Part shown: positions 46,145-53,936 of the stretch, in pieces | Numbering within the stretch: position 1 is the first letter of the stretch | Layout: each line of letters opens with the position of its first letter | Translations under genes and position numbers: made by a program | The notes under the pieces: model-generated | Databases searched by the model: none | Told to the model about the DNA's origin: nothing | The model's input: the letters and a program-made list of their open reading frames with translations, nothing else | Assembly (NCBI RefSeq): GCF_000747525.1 | Contig: NZ_CP009278.1 | Span: 1,302,001 to 1,366,000 of the forward strand | Source: Sphingobacterium sp. ML3W | Lineage (GTDB): Bacteria; Bacteroidota; Bacteroidia; Sphingobacteriales; Sphingobacteriaceae | Reading direction: 5' to 3' | DNA length: 64,000 bases

Positions 46145-46189
46145 ACCCATCTGCACAATGTTAAGCGTTGCAGATGGGTGTTTTTTTTT
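46145..46189 (+). terminator. Strong terminator after the CDGSH gene
   Basis: ACCCATCTGCA (46145-46155) pairs with TGCAGATGGGT (46169-46179), followed by a run of about nine T residues. Confidence 0.93.
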
Positions 46190-46342
46190 CAAACCATGAG
46201 TTAGAGATTTTCTAAGATAGTTGGTTACCTTTTTGAAACTCTATTTTGATAGGTGATTAAGAGAATGCTGGAAAAGTATTGACCTTATCAAGTTAAATCC
46301 TGATTCGGAAATGCTTTCCTTTTAACAGTGGGTAAATACAGT

Positions 46343-46400
46343 AATAATAGAGGGTTTCTAGAGGGTTCATAGAGGTAAAACACTATAAAACCTCTATTAT
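46343..46400. repeat. Three 11-bp phased TAGAGG repeats plus inverted copies
   Basis: TAGAGGG/TAGAGGG/TAGAGG start at 46348, 46359 and 46370, exactly 11 bp apart. An inverted copy CCTCTA lies at 46391-46396 and the outer part (ATAATAGAGG ... CCTCTATTAT) forms a hairpin. Helically phased short direct repeats are typical of binding sites for multimeric regulators. It lies about 210-260 bp upstream of the NIPSNAP gene in a gene-free stretch; a regulatory role is inferred. Confidence 0.5.
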
Positions 46401-46608
46401 ATCTCTATTGTAACTCACTAATTATTTAATTAATCTAGTAGCTGGTATCCTTCAGGTCCCTTTAAGATTAGAATTTAATGGAAGATGATCTGAAGAAATT
46501 ATAGTGAGGCTGATTTCTTTAGTATGATTAATACTTTTGAGTAACACATTAAGAAAGGTATTTATTAACTTTAATCTTTATTCACATACAAACCAAATAT
46601 TAAACCAT

Positions 46609-47397
46609 ATGTTAAAGAAAGTATTACTGTTATTTTCTATGCTGCTTGCTGTACTGGTACCACAGATTTCAAAGGCAGCTGCAAAGCTTGATTTTTACCA
46701 GATTAAAATCTATCACCTGAAGACTGCTGAGCAGGAGAGTCGAGTGGACCAGTTTTTAAAGGATGCTTATCTTCCGGCCTTGCACAGGGCGGGTATATCC
46801 AGTGTTGGTGTATTTAAGCCCATTGTTGACGACAATAAGACGGTTGAAGAGAAGCTGATCTATGTACTGATTCCGTTTACCTCACATGATGATTTTTTTA
46901 AGCTGGATGCAAAACTAAACAAAGATCAGAAATATCAGCAGAATGGTGCCGACTATCTAGATGCCAAACATAATGATCCTCCGTACAACAGATTGGAGAC
47001 AATCCTGCTGAATGCATTTGAAAAGAACCCGAAGTTCGGTCTTCCGAATCTAAGTGCGGTAAAAAAGGATAGAGTTTATGAGCTGAGGAGTTATGAAGGT
47101 CCGACAGAGAACATCTCGGCCAATAAGATTGATATGTTTAATTCAGGTGATGAGGTTGGGTTGTTTAAGCGTTTGGGTTTTAATGCTGTATTTTATGGAC
47201 AGGTGGTTGCAGGCAGTTCTATGCCGAACCTGATGTATATGACTACTTTTGAGAACCGTGCTGATCGTGACAAGCACTGGGATGCATTTGGAAAGGACGA
47301 TTATTGGAAAAAGCTTTCTGCAATGCCCGAGTATCAGAATAATGTCTCTAAAGGGAATACCTGGTTTCTGTATCCAACCGATTATTCGGATATATAA
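46609..47397 (+). CDS. NIPSNAP-family exported protein with atypical codon use
   Basis: 262 residues from the ATG at 46609; the frame opens earlier at a TTG but the signal peptide (LLLFSMLLAVLVPQISKAAA) fixes this start. Two ferredoxin-like NIPSNAP units follow: FYQIKIYHLKTAEQE near residue 30 and VYELRSYEGPTENIS near 155, each ending in a segment with conserved aromatic residues (NLMYMTTFENRADRDKHW). The function of NIPSNAP proteins in bacteria is unknown. All nine glutamines are CAG and 12 of 28 leucines are CTG, whereas the nearby BON gene uses CAA for all its glutamines. This suggests acquisition from elsewhere. Confidence 0.82.
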   Translation: MLKKVLLLFSMLLAVLVPQISKAAAKLDFYQIKIYHLKTAEQESRVDQFLKDAYLPALHRAGISSVGVFKPIVDDNKTVEEKLIYVLIPFTSHDDFFKLDAKLNKDQKYQQNGADYLDAKHNDPPYNRLETILLNAFEKNPKFGLPNLSAVKKDRVYELRSYEGPTENISANKIDMFNSGDEVGLFKRLGFNAVFYGQVVAGSSMPNLMYMTTFENRADRDKHWDAFGKDDYWKKLSAMPEYQNNVSKGNTWFLYPTDYSDI

Positions 47398-47518
47398 GAT
47401 ACCCCGATAACGATTGCTGTGTAAGCCGTATTGTCACTGGCAGTGCGGCTTTTGCAATTGGGATAGGCTCAAAGTAGAATTTCATGCCTTAATTTCGTTG
47501 ACTAAAGGTGCTATTCAA

Positions 47519-47996
47519 AAAAAATAAAGCCATTCACTTCGCTCATTTTTTTGTTGCTTATAGCTTTTGTTTAAGCAAGCTTACAAAATCTTATAAACAA
47601 CAAAAGCCCAACTTTGCTTTGGGCTTTGTTTTTTGTTGGCGGAGAGCGAGGGATTATTCTATGAACCCTAAATGGGGGAGGCTTCATCAAAAAATAAAGC
47701 CATTTACTTCGCTCATTTTTTTGTTGCTTATAGCTTTTGTTTAAGCAAGCTTACAAAATCTTATAAACAACAAAAGCCCAACTTTGCTTTGGGCTTTGTT
47801 TTTTGTTGGCGGAGAGCGAGGGATTATTCTATGAACCCTAAATGGGGGAGGCTTCATCAAAAAATAAAGCCATTCACTTCGCTCATTTTTTTGTTGCTTA
47901 TAGCTTTTGTTTAAGCAAGCTTACAAAATCTTATAAACAACAAAAGCCCAACTTTGCAGTTGGGCTTTATTTTTTGTTGGCGGAGAGCGAGGGATT
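47519..47996. repeat. Tandem 170-bp repeats (three copies, last partial) ending in tRNA-Ser
   Basis: Near-identical copies start at about 47519-47521, 47691 and 47861, a period of exactly 170 bp. Each contains the tRNA-Ser terminator-like hairpin and, at 47637-47655, 47807-47825 and (the true gene) 47978-47996, the same 19 bp of the tRNA-Ser 3' end including CCA. The first two copies continue instead into an unrelated 30-bp segment (ATGAACCCTAAATGGGGGAG). In copies 1 and 2 the terminator stem has decayed. The short open frames here are by-products. The 120 bp before the first copy hold no recognisable feature. Confidence 0.85.
47941..47977 (-). terminator. Terminator of tRNA-Ser
   Basis: On the reverse strand the tRNA is followed by a hairpin with a 9-bp AGCCCAACT stem (its complement being AGTTGGGCT), then a T-rich tail. 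Confidence 0.75.
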
Positions 47997-48065
47997 CGAA
48001 CCCCCGGACCTATGACAGTCAACAGTTTTCAAGACTGCCGCATTCGACCACTCTGCCAGCTCTCC
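47978..48065 (-). tRNA. tRNA-Ser (anticodon UGA), CCA encoded
   Basis: On the reverse strand the acceptor stem GGAGAGC pairs with GCTCTCC, followed by discriminator G and an encoded CCA. The anticodon loop reads CUUGAAA, giving anticodon UGA, with a 5-bp stem GCAGU/ACUGU. A long variable arm and T-arm GGGGGTTCGAATCCC complete a class II tRNA of 88 nt with CCA. It decodes UCN serine codons. Its 3' end is duplicated in the neighbouring repeats. Confidence 0.95.
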
Positions 48066-48069
48066 GCGA

Positions 48070-48100
48070 CAAAAGTACAAATTTTAACGGTGCTACCAAA
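48070..48100 (-). promoter_or_regulatory. Promoter of tRNA-Ser
   Basis: On the reverse strand TTTG (48097-48100) and TACTTTTG (48070-48077) are 19 bp apart, a full Bacteroidota promoter, ending 5 bp before the tRNA. The same -7 octamer precedes tRNA-His at 57812. Confidence 0.75.
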
Positions 48101-48211
48101 TTTATTTTAACATTTATGGCCTTTTTAATCCATTTTAAGCCGTATCTTATTGTTTTAAAGTCACTTTAATTTTGATTTTTTTCTTTAAATCTTTATCCCT
48201 AGTTTGCAAAC

Positions 48212-48676
48212 ATGGAGAAGGATTATACTTTATTACGATCATCGTTAATGGCAGCATGTAAATTGCATGTTGAAGATCGGATTGCGAATTTAGAACTGGC
48301 ATTAAAATCAGCTCATGAGGCAAGTACTGATGATACGAAAAGTAGTGCGGGCGATAAATACGAAACAACTCGGGAAATGATGCAACAGGATATCGCGAGA
48401 TGTCAAATGCAATTAGCAGAAGCTAAAAAAGATGAATCTATTTTGAATGGATTGTCGCAACCTAAGCCCTTAGGTTTTGTTCAGAATGGTAGTATTGTCA
48501 ATACAAATTTGGGGGTTTATTTTATTGCGATTAGCATAGGGGTAGTGCCTATTGATAAGGAGAAAGTGTTTGTTATCTCAAATCTTTCACCAATCGGTAA
48601 ATTGCTTCTAAAAAAGAAAATTGGGGAATCTTTTTCTTTTAATAATGTAGAACAGCATGTACTTGCTATAAATTAA
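48212..48676 (+). CDS. GreA/GreB C-terminal-domain-like protein
   Basis: 154 residues. The first half (about 1-75) is helical and charged (ANLELALKSAHEASTDDTKSSAGDKYETT), resembling the coiled coil of GreA/B but shorter. The C-terminal half carries GSIVNTNLGVYFIAISIG and SPIGKLLLKKKIGESFSF. The latter matches the conserved end of GreA-type transcript-cleavage factors (SPIGxALLGKxxGD). It may bind RNA polymerase, as Gre, Rnk or TraR relatives do. The acidic tip residues of true GreA are not obvious, so the cleavage function is open. It is a single gene between tRNA-Ser and the BON gene. Confidence 0.7.
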   Translation: MEKDYTLLRSSLMAACKLHVEDRIANLELALKSAHEASTDDTKSSAGDKYETTREMMQQDIARCQMQLAEAKKDESILNGLSQPKPLGFVQNGSIVNTNLGVYFIAISIGVVPIDKEKVFVISNLSPIGKLLLKKKIGESFSFNNVEQHVLAIN

Positions 48677-48764
48677 TCTGGAAATAAAACTATTTGCAGC
48701 TTTAATTGTTTTATCAAGGTGTCTATTTAATATTTAGGCTTTTGACAAAATAAAAACTGTGATT

Positions 48765-49259
48765 ATGGAATTAAAAAGAGTATTTCCAATGTTAATGTTG
48801 GCGGGCACTTTAGTTGTTGCAATGCCCTCGTGTAAATCAAAAATTTCTGACGCTGATCTGAAGGCTAAGGTGGAAACAGTAATAAGCGGACATCAAGGTA
48901 TTACAACTTCAGTTAAGGATGCGGTCGTAACGCTAGAAGGTTTTGCATCTTCAGAGTCCGAGAAATCACAAATTGAGACAGATGTTAAAACAGCTGATAA
49001 ATCAATCAAGTCTGTGGTTAATAATATTATAGTTCAAGTAACTGCGCCAGCAGAAATTTCTGTTAATACAGTGGATGAATCCTTGGCAAAAGGTATCGTT
49101 GATGCAACAAAAGATTTTCCAACTGTAAAAGCTACTGTTAAAGATGGTGTAATATCGGTAACTGGAAGCATTGAAAAAGCTAAGTTAGTAACACTTAAAC
49201 AAGCTTTAGATAATTTACATCCGAAGAGAGTGGATTTGAGTGCTGTTACTACTAATTAA
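48765..49259 (+). CDS. BON-domain lipoprotein
   Basis: 164 residues from the ATG at 48765. A lipoprotein signal (LMLAGTLVVAMPSCKSK) puts the lipidated Cys near residue 23. Two BON-like repeats follow: LKAKVETVISGHQGITTSV with VVTLEGFASSESEKSQI, and LAKGIVDATKDFPTVKATV with VISVTGSIEKAKLVTL. BON domains bind membranes or ligands in the periplasm and occur in osmotically induced OsmY-type proteins. It is followed after 20 bp by an SH3-domain gene, so the two probably act together at the envelope. Confidence 0.85.
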   Translation: MELKRVFPMLMLAGTLVVAMPSCKSKISDADLKAKVETVISGHQGITTSVKDAVVTLEGFASSESEKSQIETDVKTADKSIKSVVNNIIVQVTAPAEISVNTVDESLAKGIVDATKDFPTVKATVKDGVISVTGSIEKAKLVTLKQALDNLHPKRVDLSAVTTN

Positions 49260-49279
49260 TCATTTCAAAATTGAATATT

Positions 49280-49699
49280 ATGGCTTTAGAAGAAAAATAT
49301 AAAGTATTATTAGATACTGCGAAATCATCAGGAATTAATGACTTGAATTTTGCTGAAAGAGATGGTGTTTTACAGATTAGAGGAACAGCGCCTACTGCAG
49401 AAGTGAAAAATAAATTGTGGGAAATATATGGCGATATAGATCCTAATTTTGCTACTGGAGATGTCGTAATGGATGTTGAAGTGGCAACTGAAGTCCCAGG
49501 CAGCCAAGTTAAGGTCATTACCGATAGCTCAAATTTGAATATTCGTAAAGGCCCGGGTACTGACCAACAAATTGTTGGAAAAGCCGCTAAAGACGAGATA
49601 ATAACCCTTATTAGCAAGGCGAATGACCAATGGTGGCTTGTTCGCACAAAGGATAATGAAGAAGGATATTGTTATGCGCAGTATTTGCAGACTGTGTAA
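49280..49699 (+). CDS. BON-like plus bacterial SH3 domain protein
   Basis: 139 residues from the ATG at 49280; the TTG three codons earlier is less likely. The first 75 residues are a BON-like unit (FAERDGVLQIRGTAPTAEVK). The C-terminal SH3b domain begins QVKVITDSSNLNIRKGPGT and ends QWWLVRTKDNEEGYCYAQYL. No signal peptide is visible, though SH3b domains usually bind cell-wall peptides, so it may be exported by another route or act inside. It is cotranscribed with the BON lipoprotein and ends in a terminator. Confidence 0.78.
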   Translation: MALEEKYKVLLDTAKSSGINDLNFAERDGVLQIRGTAPTAEVKNKLWEIYGDIDPNFATGDVVMDVEVATEVPGSQVKVITDSSNLNIRKGPGTDQQIVGKAAKDEIITLISKANDQWWLVRTKDNEEGYCYAQYLQTV

Positions 49700-49718
49700 G
49701 TTAATTATATGTGTTTAC

Positions 49719-49756
49719 AGAGCCTAAAATTTTTATTTTAGGCTTTGTTGTTTTTT
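49719..49756 (+). terminator. Terminator of the BON/SH3 pair
   Basis: AGCCTAAAAT (49721-49730) pairs with ATTTTAGGCT around five T residues and is followed by TTGTTGTTTTTT. Confidence 0.82.
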
Positions 49757-49861
49757 AGGCTGTAGCGGAACCACCACAATTGTTGCTCCCTATAGAACTA
49801 ATTTCAAAATCATTTGAAACATTGTTATCTTTGATTTTTTGAGCAATATCTTAATTATATT

Positions 49862-51316
49862 ATGCGAAATCTTGTATTTGGATGTCTTTTAATTTTACTG
49901 TCTTTTAGTTCTTGTCAAACAAAACCGCCTACTTTCGGCGATATTTTGGCATCATCTTATGACCAAAAACTATTTAAAGATTTTGATAGTACAGCGTACT
50001 TTACTGCTGTACAAAGGGAATTAAAAAACGAAAAGATTCGTTTTTTTAATCCAAAATGGATGAGTGAAATCGCGGATTCAACTAAAGGATTTACTTGGAT
50101 ACATGGCCAATTGCTTACTGGTGGTACGGATACTTTGCTATATTATTTGAATAGGGCAGATGAACATGGTATTAGATCATCCATTTTTCATACAGAAGAA
50201 ATTCAAAATGCACTGCATAAGTTGAAAAAGAACAATATAGCAGACTTGGATGAGGCTTATACCGTATTGGCAAAAATTGAATTGCTATCTTCTGATGCGT
50301 TAGTTGCTTACGTTAACATGCTGGAGAATGGTATTGTTAACCCCAAAAGGCTTTACGGAAGATACTTTGTTGAGCATAGTCGCTATTCTTTAAATAAAGC
50401 AAAACAATTATTGGATAGTAATCTCATTGTTTCGGAAGTAATCCATGAAGCTCAGCCAACGAACGCTTATTATAAGAAATTTCAACAACTATTAACCGAG
50501 GGAAATGTTCGTTCTGAGGACTATAATGATGTTTTGATGACGATGGAAAGATTGCGCTGGATGGGGCAGGACTTTCCTGAGAAATATGTGTTTGTCAATA
50601 TTCCTGAAATGAAGCTACAGATGATTGATGACGGGGCCATGCAGCAGATCATGAATGTATGTGTAGGTGAAACGGAGAATAAAGCTTATGCTAAAACAGG
50701 TGAAAACCATGAAACACCGATCATGAGTGGTACATTGGACCGAATGCAGGTGAATCCTGTTTGGAATATACCGAGCAGTATTGTTAAAAAAGAGTTATTA
50801 AGAAGTGTTAGAGCCAACCCTAGTTATCTTGAAAGCCGAAATATGGTTGTTTATAATCTGAAGGGACAGCTTGTAGACCCATATAACGTCAACTGGCAAG
50901 CAGATTCTGTTGAAAATTTTAAGTTTAAACAAAATCCTGGTTTTGACAATTCATTGGGAAATATCAAATTTATCTTTGCTAATCCTTATGCGATTTATTT
51001 GCATGATACTCCTGCAAAACAGAAGTTTAAAGTTAGTAACCGTGCTTTAAGCCATGGCTGTGTTCGGGTTGAAGATCCTACTAGTTTGGCGTCTTTTTTG
51101 GTTAATAATGAAAAAGAGGCTTCTAAGATTGCGACTGAAATAAAAGATTCTGTAAACAACTCAAGATGGGTTAAAATGAAACAAGGGGTTCCGGTTTATT
51201 TATCTTATTATACCACTTGGTTGGACGGAGATAATAAAATTCAGCACTTCCCAGATATTTATGGTTATGATGAAAGGTTAAGAGTTGCGCTGAATAAATA
51301 TGTAATTAAAGAGTAA
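49862..51316 (+). CDS. L,D-transpeptidase (YkuD domain, YcbB-like) lipoprotein
   Basis: 484 residues. A lipoprotein signal ends in LLSFSSCQTK. A helical N-terminal region of about 240 residues corresponds to the scaffold and peptidoglycan-binding parts. The YkuD catalytic domain has YVFVNIPEMKLQMI at its start and the active-site motif SHGCVRVEDP with His398 and Cys400. It makes 3-3 cross-links, or links proteins to peptidoglycan, in the periplasm; such enzymes resist penicillins. It stands alone with its own terminator. Confidence 0.92.
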   Translation: MRNLVFGCLLILLSFSSCQTKPPTFGDILASSYDQKLFKDFDSTAYFTAVQRELKNEKIRFFNPKWMSEIADSTKGFTWIHGQLLTGGTDTLLYYLNRADEHGIRSSIFHTEEIQNALHKLKKNNIADLDEAYTVLAKIELLSSDALVAYVNMLENGIVNPKRLYGRYFVEHSRYSLNKAKQLLDSNLIVSEVIHEAQPTNAYYKKFQQLLTEGNVRSEDYNDVLMTMERLRWMGQDFPEKYVFVNIPEMKLQMIDDGAMQQIMNVCVGETENKAYAKTGENHETPIMSGTLDRMQVNPVWNIPSSIVKKELLRSVRANPSYLESRNMVVYNLKGQLVDPYNVNWQADSVENFKFKQNPGFDNSLGNIKFIFANPYAIYLHDTPAKQKFKVSNRALSHGCVRVEDPTSLASFLVNNEKEASKIATEIKDSVNNSRWVKMKQGVPVYLSYYTTWLDGDNKIQHFPDIYGYDERLRVALNKYVIKE

Positions 51317-51321
51317 AGCGA

Positions 51322-51369
51322 TAAAATAAAATCCCCTTTACGTTTTGATATAAAGGGGATTTTATTTTA
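51322..51369. terminator. Bidirectional terminator of the L,D-transpeptidase and the Lys-rich gene
   Basis: TAAAATAAAATCCCCTTTA and its complement form a 19-bp stem around a 10-nt loop. A/T-rich flanks serve both convergent genes; the right arm overlaps the stop of the small gene. Confidence 0.9.
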
Positions 51370-51480
51370 TTCAGATTTGCTTTTAGTCGCTTTTTTAGTT
51401 TTCTTTTCAGCTCTTTTTTCTTTTAGCGTCTTTTCAGCTTTCTTTTTATCATTCTTTACCGCATTTTGTTCTTTAGCCAT
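51367..51480 (-). CDS. Lysine-rich micro-protein, 37 residues
   Basis: From the ATG at 51480 the reverse strand encodes MAKEQNAVKNDKKKAEKTL and continues with KEKRAEKKTKKATKSKSE: nearly half Lys/Arg, no hydrophobic core, predicted extended or helical. The longer open frame from 51558 is not supported. The composition resembles nucleic-acid-binding tails or small histone-like polypeptides. It is convergent with the L,D-transpeptidase and divergent from the YkvA gene. Function unknown. Confidence 0.55.
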   Translation of the reverse strand: MAKEQNAVKNDKKKAEKTLKEKRAEKKTKKATKSKSE

Positions 51481-51696
51481 AACAGTTATGTTTAAGTGAA
51501 TAATAATATTTCTTACTAAAGCTACTAATAATAAATAAGAATCTGTCTCTATTGACATGTTTTTAATTGTTTAGTAACCTTTTTGTATTTTACTGAAAAT
51601 AAATAATATAAGTAATGATGTCTAAATGCAGGAGTTAAGATTAAACTTTTTTGCATTATAAACGTCTTAGTATTTTGAACTTTATAATTTCAACAG

Positions 51697-52071
51697 ATGA
51701 AGAAACGATTTTTAAGTAAAGCCTTAACTTTATTTGAAGTATTTAAAACACATAAAATTACAGCAAGAGATCTCGAAAATGCTGAGGTAAAAGCTCAAAA
51801 TTTAGATGCGCGAAAAGAAGATTTTCGACTTTTGATTGCCATGTGTAAAGACACATTTTCGGGGCGTTATAAAATGGATAAATGGAATTTATCGGTTATT
51901 GTGGCTACAATAGCCTATGTGGTGTCGCCTTTAGATGCTATACCGGACGTAATTCCGGTATTGGGATGGGTAGATGATATTACCATAATCGGATATGCTA
52001 TAACAAAATTATCGGAAGAAATATCAAAATATAAGCTGTTTAAAAAGCAGGTTTTACCTGCAGAAAATTAA
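51697..52071 (+). CDS. YkvA/DUF1232 family membrane protein
   Basis: 124 residues. The DUF1232 core is at about 65-105: LSVIVATIAYVVSPLDAIPDVIPVLGWVDDITI, with the family SPLDAIPDxIP motif and a membrane-associated hydrophobic stretch. The basic N-terminus and charged middle are typical. The function is unknown across the family. It has its own terminator and no obvious operon partners. Confidence 0.9.
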   Translation: MKKRFLSKALTLFEVFKTHKITARDLENAEVKAQNLDARKEDFRLLIAMCKDTFSGRYKMDKWNLSVIVATIAYVVSPLDAIPDVIPVLGWVDDITIIGYAITKLSEEISKYKLFKKQVLPAEN

Positions 52072-52094
52072 TGTGTTAACTCGAAAATAGATAG

Positions 52095-52138
52095 CAAAAA
52101 AGCCCTTGTTGAAATCATTCAGCAAGGGCTTTTTTTTA
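52095..52138 (+). terminator. Terminator of the YkvA gene
   Basis: AGCCCTTG and CAAGGGCT (52101-52108 with 52123-52130) form the stem, followed by eight T residues. The rest of the 264-bp gap to pckA is AT-rich and contains its promoter. Confidence 0.92.
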
Positions 52139-52305
52139 ACCGCTATTGTTGCGTTTTATTTTAGCATGTTTTAATATTTTATTTTAGCTTTTTAAAAAAG
52201 TTTCAATTTTATTTTAAATCATAATCGTTTGATTTAAAGCATCTTTGAGATGTGTAGATTAAACAATAAGCTAAATTTTGTTTTTATCTATCTATTATAT
52301 TTAGC

Positions 52306-52313
52306 TAGATTTG
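52306..52313 (+). promoter_or_regulatory. -7 element of pckA
   Basis: TAGATTTG matches TAnnTTTG and lies 23 bp before the ATG at 52336. Confidence 0.6.
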
Positions 52314-52335
52314 GTCAATATTTTAAAACAAAAGT

Positions 52336-53904
52336 ATGACTTTATCAAAGATTAAACAGTTAGCTGCTTTAGGTATCCACCAGCCTAAGGAAGTATTTTG
52401 TCAATTGGATAGAACTGCACTCACGGCATATGCTATTCAAAAAGGAGAAGCTTCTCTAGCCGAGAATGGAGCTTTGAATATTTTGACAGGAAAATTTACA
52501 GGAAGATCGCCTAAGGATCGCTATCTCGTAAAGGATGAAATCACCGAAAATAGAGTTTTTTGGAATGATGTTAATCAAGCGATATCCAAAGATGTTTTTA
52601 ATAAATTGTATGATCTGACCACTGCTTATTTATCCGCAAAAGAGCTTTTTGTAAGAGATTGTCAAGTGGTGTCGAGTGATGACCTGGCCAAACACATTTT
52701 AGTAGTATCGACAAAAGCGACCCAAGATCTTTTTGCTTCCAACATGTTTATTGAAGCAGCAGGTATAGAAAATTCGGAAGTGGATTGGACAGTACTCGTA
52801 GCTTCAGATCTGCAGGTCTCGGATTTTCAACAACTGGGCCTCAATGCCTCAAATTGTGTGGCTATAGATTTTAGCCGACATGTCGTTTTGATCATTGGCA
52901 CGGGTTATACTGGAGAGATTAAGAAAAGTATTTTTTCAATTTTAAATTTTATACTACCTGTTGAAGATGGTGTTTTATCCATGCACTGCTCGGCTAACGT
53001 GGGTAAAGATGGAGATACGGCCTTGTTTTTTGGTCTTTCTGGTACAGGAAAAACTACGCTATCTGCCGATGTAAATCGTTATTTAGTAGGTGATGATGAG
53101 CACGGATGGTCCGATAAAGGAATATTTAATTTTGAAGGGGGCTGTTATGCGAAATGCTTAGGGCTGGACCCTCAGCATGAACCCGAAATCTGTGGCGCAA
53201 TCAAGTCGGGGTCTTTACTGGAAAATGTTAAATTTCATGAGGGTACAGCAATACCTAATTTTCAGGATTCAGAGATAACCGAAAATATGCGTGTTTCTTA
53301 TCCTTTGTCTTATATATCATCTTATCGCGATGTCAAGCTCGTGAGTGCACCTAATAATATATTCTTTTTGTCGGCTGATGCGTTTGGTGTTCTTCCGCCA
53401 ATATCTAGATTAACGGTGGAGCAAGCCATGTATTATTTTATCAACGGTTATACGGCAAAGGTAGCGGGGACAGAAATGGGTGTTTCAAAGCCGACTGCTA
53501 CATTTTCAGCATGCTTTGGACAGGCTTTCATGCCTTTGCATCCTATGGAATATGCCGAACTCTTGCGCGATAAATTAAAGCACAACCCCAAAACTAAAGT
53601 TTGGTTAGTGAATACCGGTTGGATCGGTGGACCATATGGTGTTGGTAGAAGAATTAAGTTATCCTATACACGTAGTTTGATCCAAGCGGCCTTATCAGGC
53701 GAATTGGAAGAATTTCCAATGGATGTGCATCCGGTATTTGAATTGAAATACCCGACATTTTGCGAAGCTGTTCCTAAGCAGGTTTTAGATGCCAAGCAGC
53801 TCTGGGGAAATGATGAGGCTTATGACGAACAGGCTAAATCTTTAAAAGTACTTTTTGAAAATAATTTCAAAAAATACCAAGATACCTACTTTACAACTGT
53901 TTAA
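52336..53904 (+). CDS. pckA: Phosphoenolpyruvate carboxykinase (ATP)
   Basis: 522 residues. The kinase-1a P-loop is GLSGTGKTTLS at 233-243; NILTGKFTGRSPKDRYLV (residues 46-63 region) and MHCSANVG are the ATP-PEPCK-specific oxaloacetate-site blocks. YVSxRDV-like SSYRDVKLVSAP and WLVNTGWIGGPYGVG are further family segments. It converts oxaloacetate and ATP to PEP, CO2 and ADP, the first committed step of gluconeogenesis. It is followed by fbp after 32 bp, so the two are probably coexpressed. Confidence 0.97.
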   Translation: MTLSKIKQLAALGIHQPKEVFCQLDRTALTAYAIQKGEASLAENGALNILTGKFTGRSPKDRYLVKDEITENRVFWNDVNQAISKDVFNKLYDLTTAYLSAKELFVRDCQVVSSDDLAKHILVVSTKATQDLFASNMFIEAAGIENSEVDWTVLVASDLQVSDFQQLGLNASNCVAIDFSRHVVLIIGTGYTGEIKKSIFSILNFILPVEDGVLSMHCSANVGKDGDTALFFGLSGTGKTTLSADVNRYLVGDDEHGWSDKGIFNFEGGCYAKCLGLDPQHEPEICGAIKSGSLLENVKFHEGTAIPNFQDSEITENMRVSYPLSYISSYRDVKLVSAPNNIFFLSADAFGVLPPISRLTVEQAMYYFINGYTAKVAGTEMGVSKPTATFSACFGQAFMPLHPMEYAELLRDKLKHNPKTKVWLVNTGWIGGPYGVGRRIKLSYTRSLIQAALSGELEEFPMDVHPVFELKYPTFCEAVPKQVLDAKQLWGNDEAYDEQAKSLKVLFENNFKKYQDTYFTTV

Positions 53905-53936
53905 TATCAGCCGTTATTAAATCAATAATTTGATAT

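Noticed and set aside
47637..47825. Additional functional tRNA-Ser genes in the repeats
   Set aside because: Only the last 19 bp of the tRNA are present; the anticodon arm and acceptor 5' half are missing.
47508..47914. Open frames of about 80 residues repeated in the 170-bp tandem units
   Set aside because: They arise from the repeat sequence itself, contain the tRNA fragment and terminator, and have no start context or family similarity.
47519..47996. CRISPR array
   Set aside because: The 170-bp units are direct tandem copies with no spacers and no cas genes nearby.
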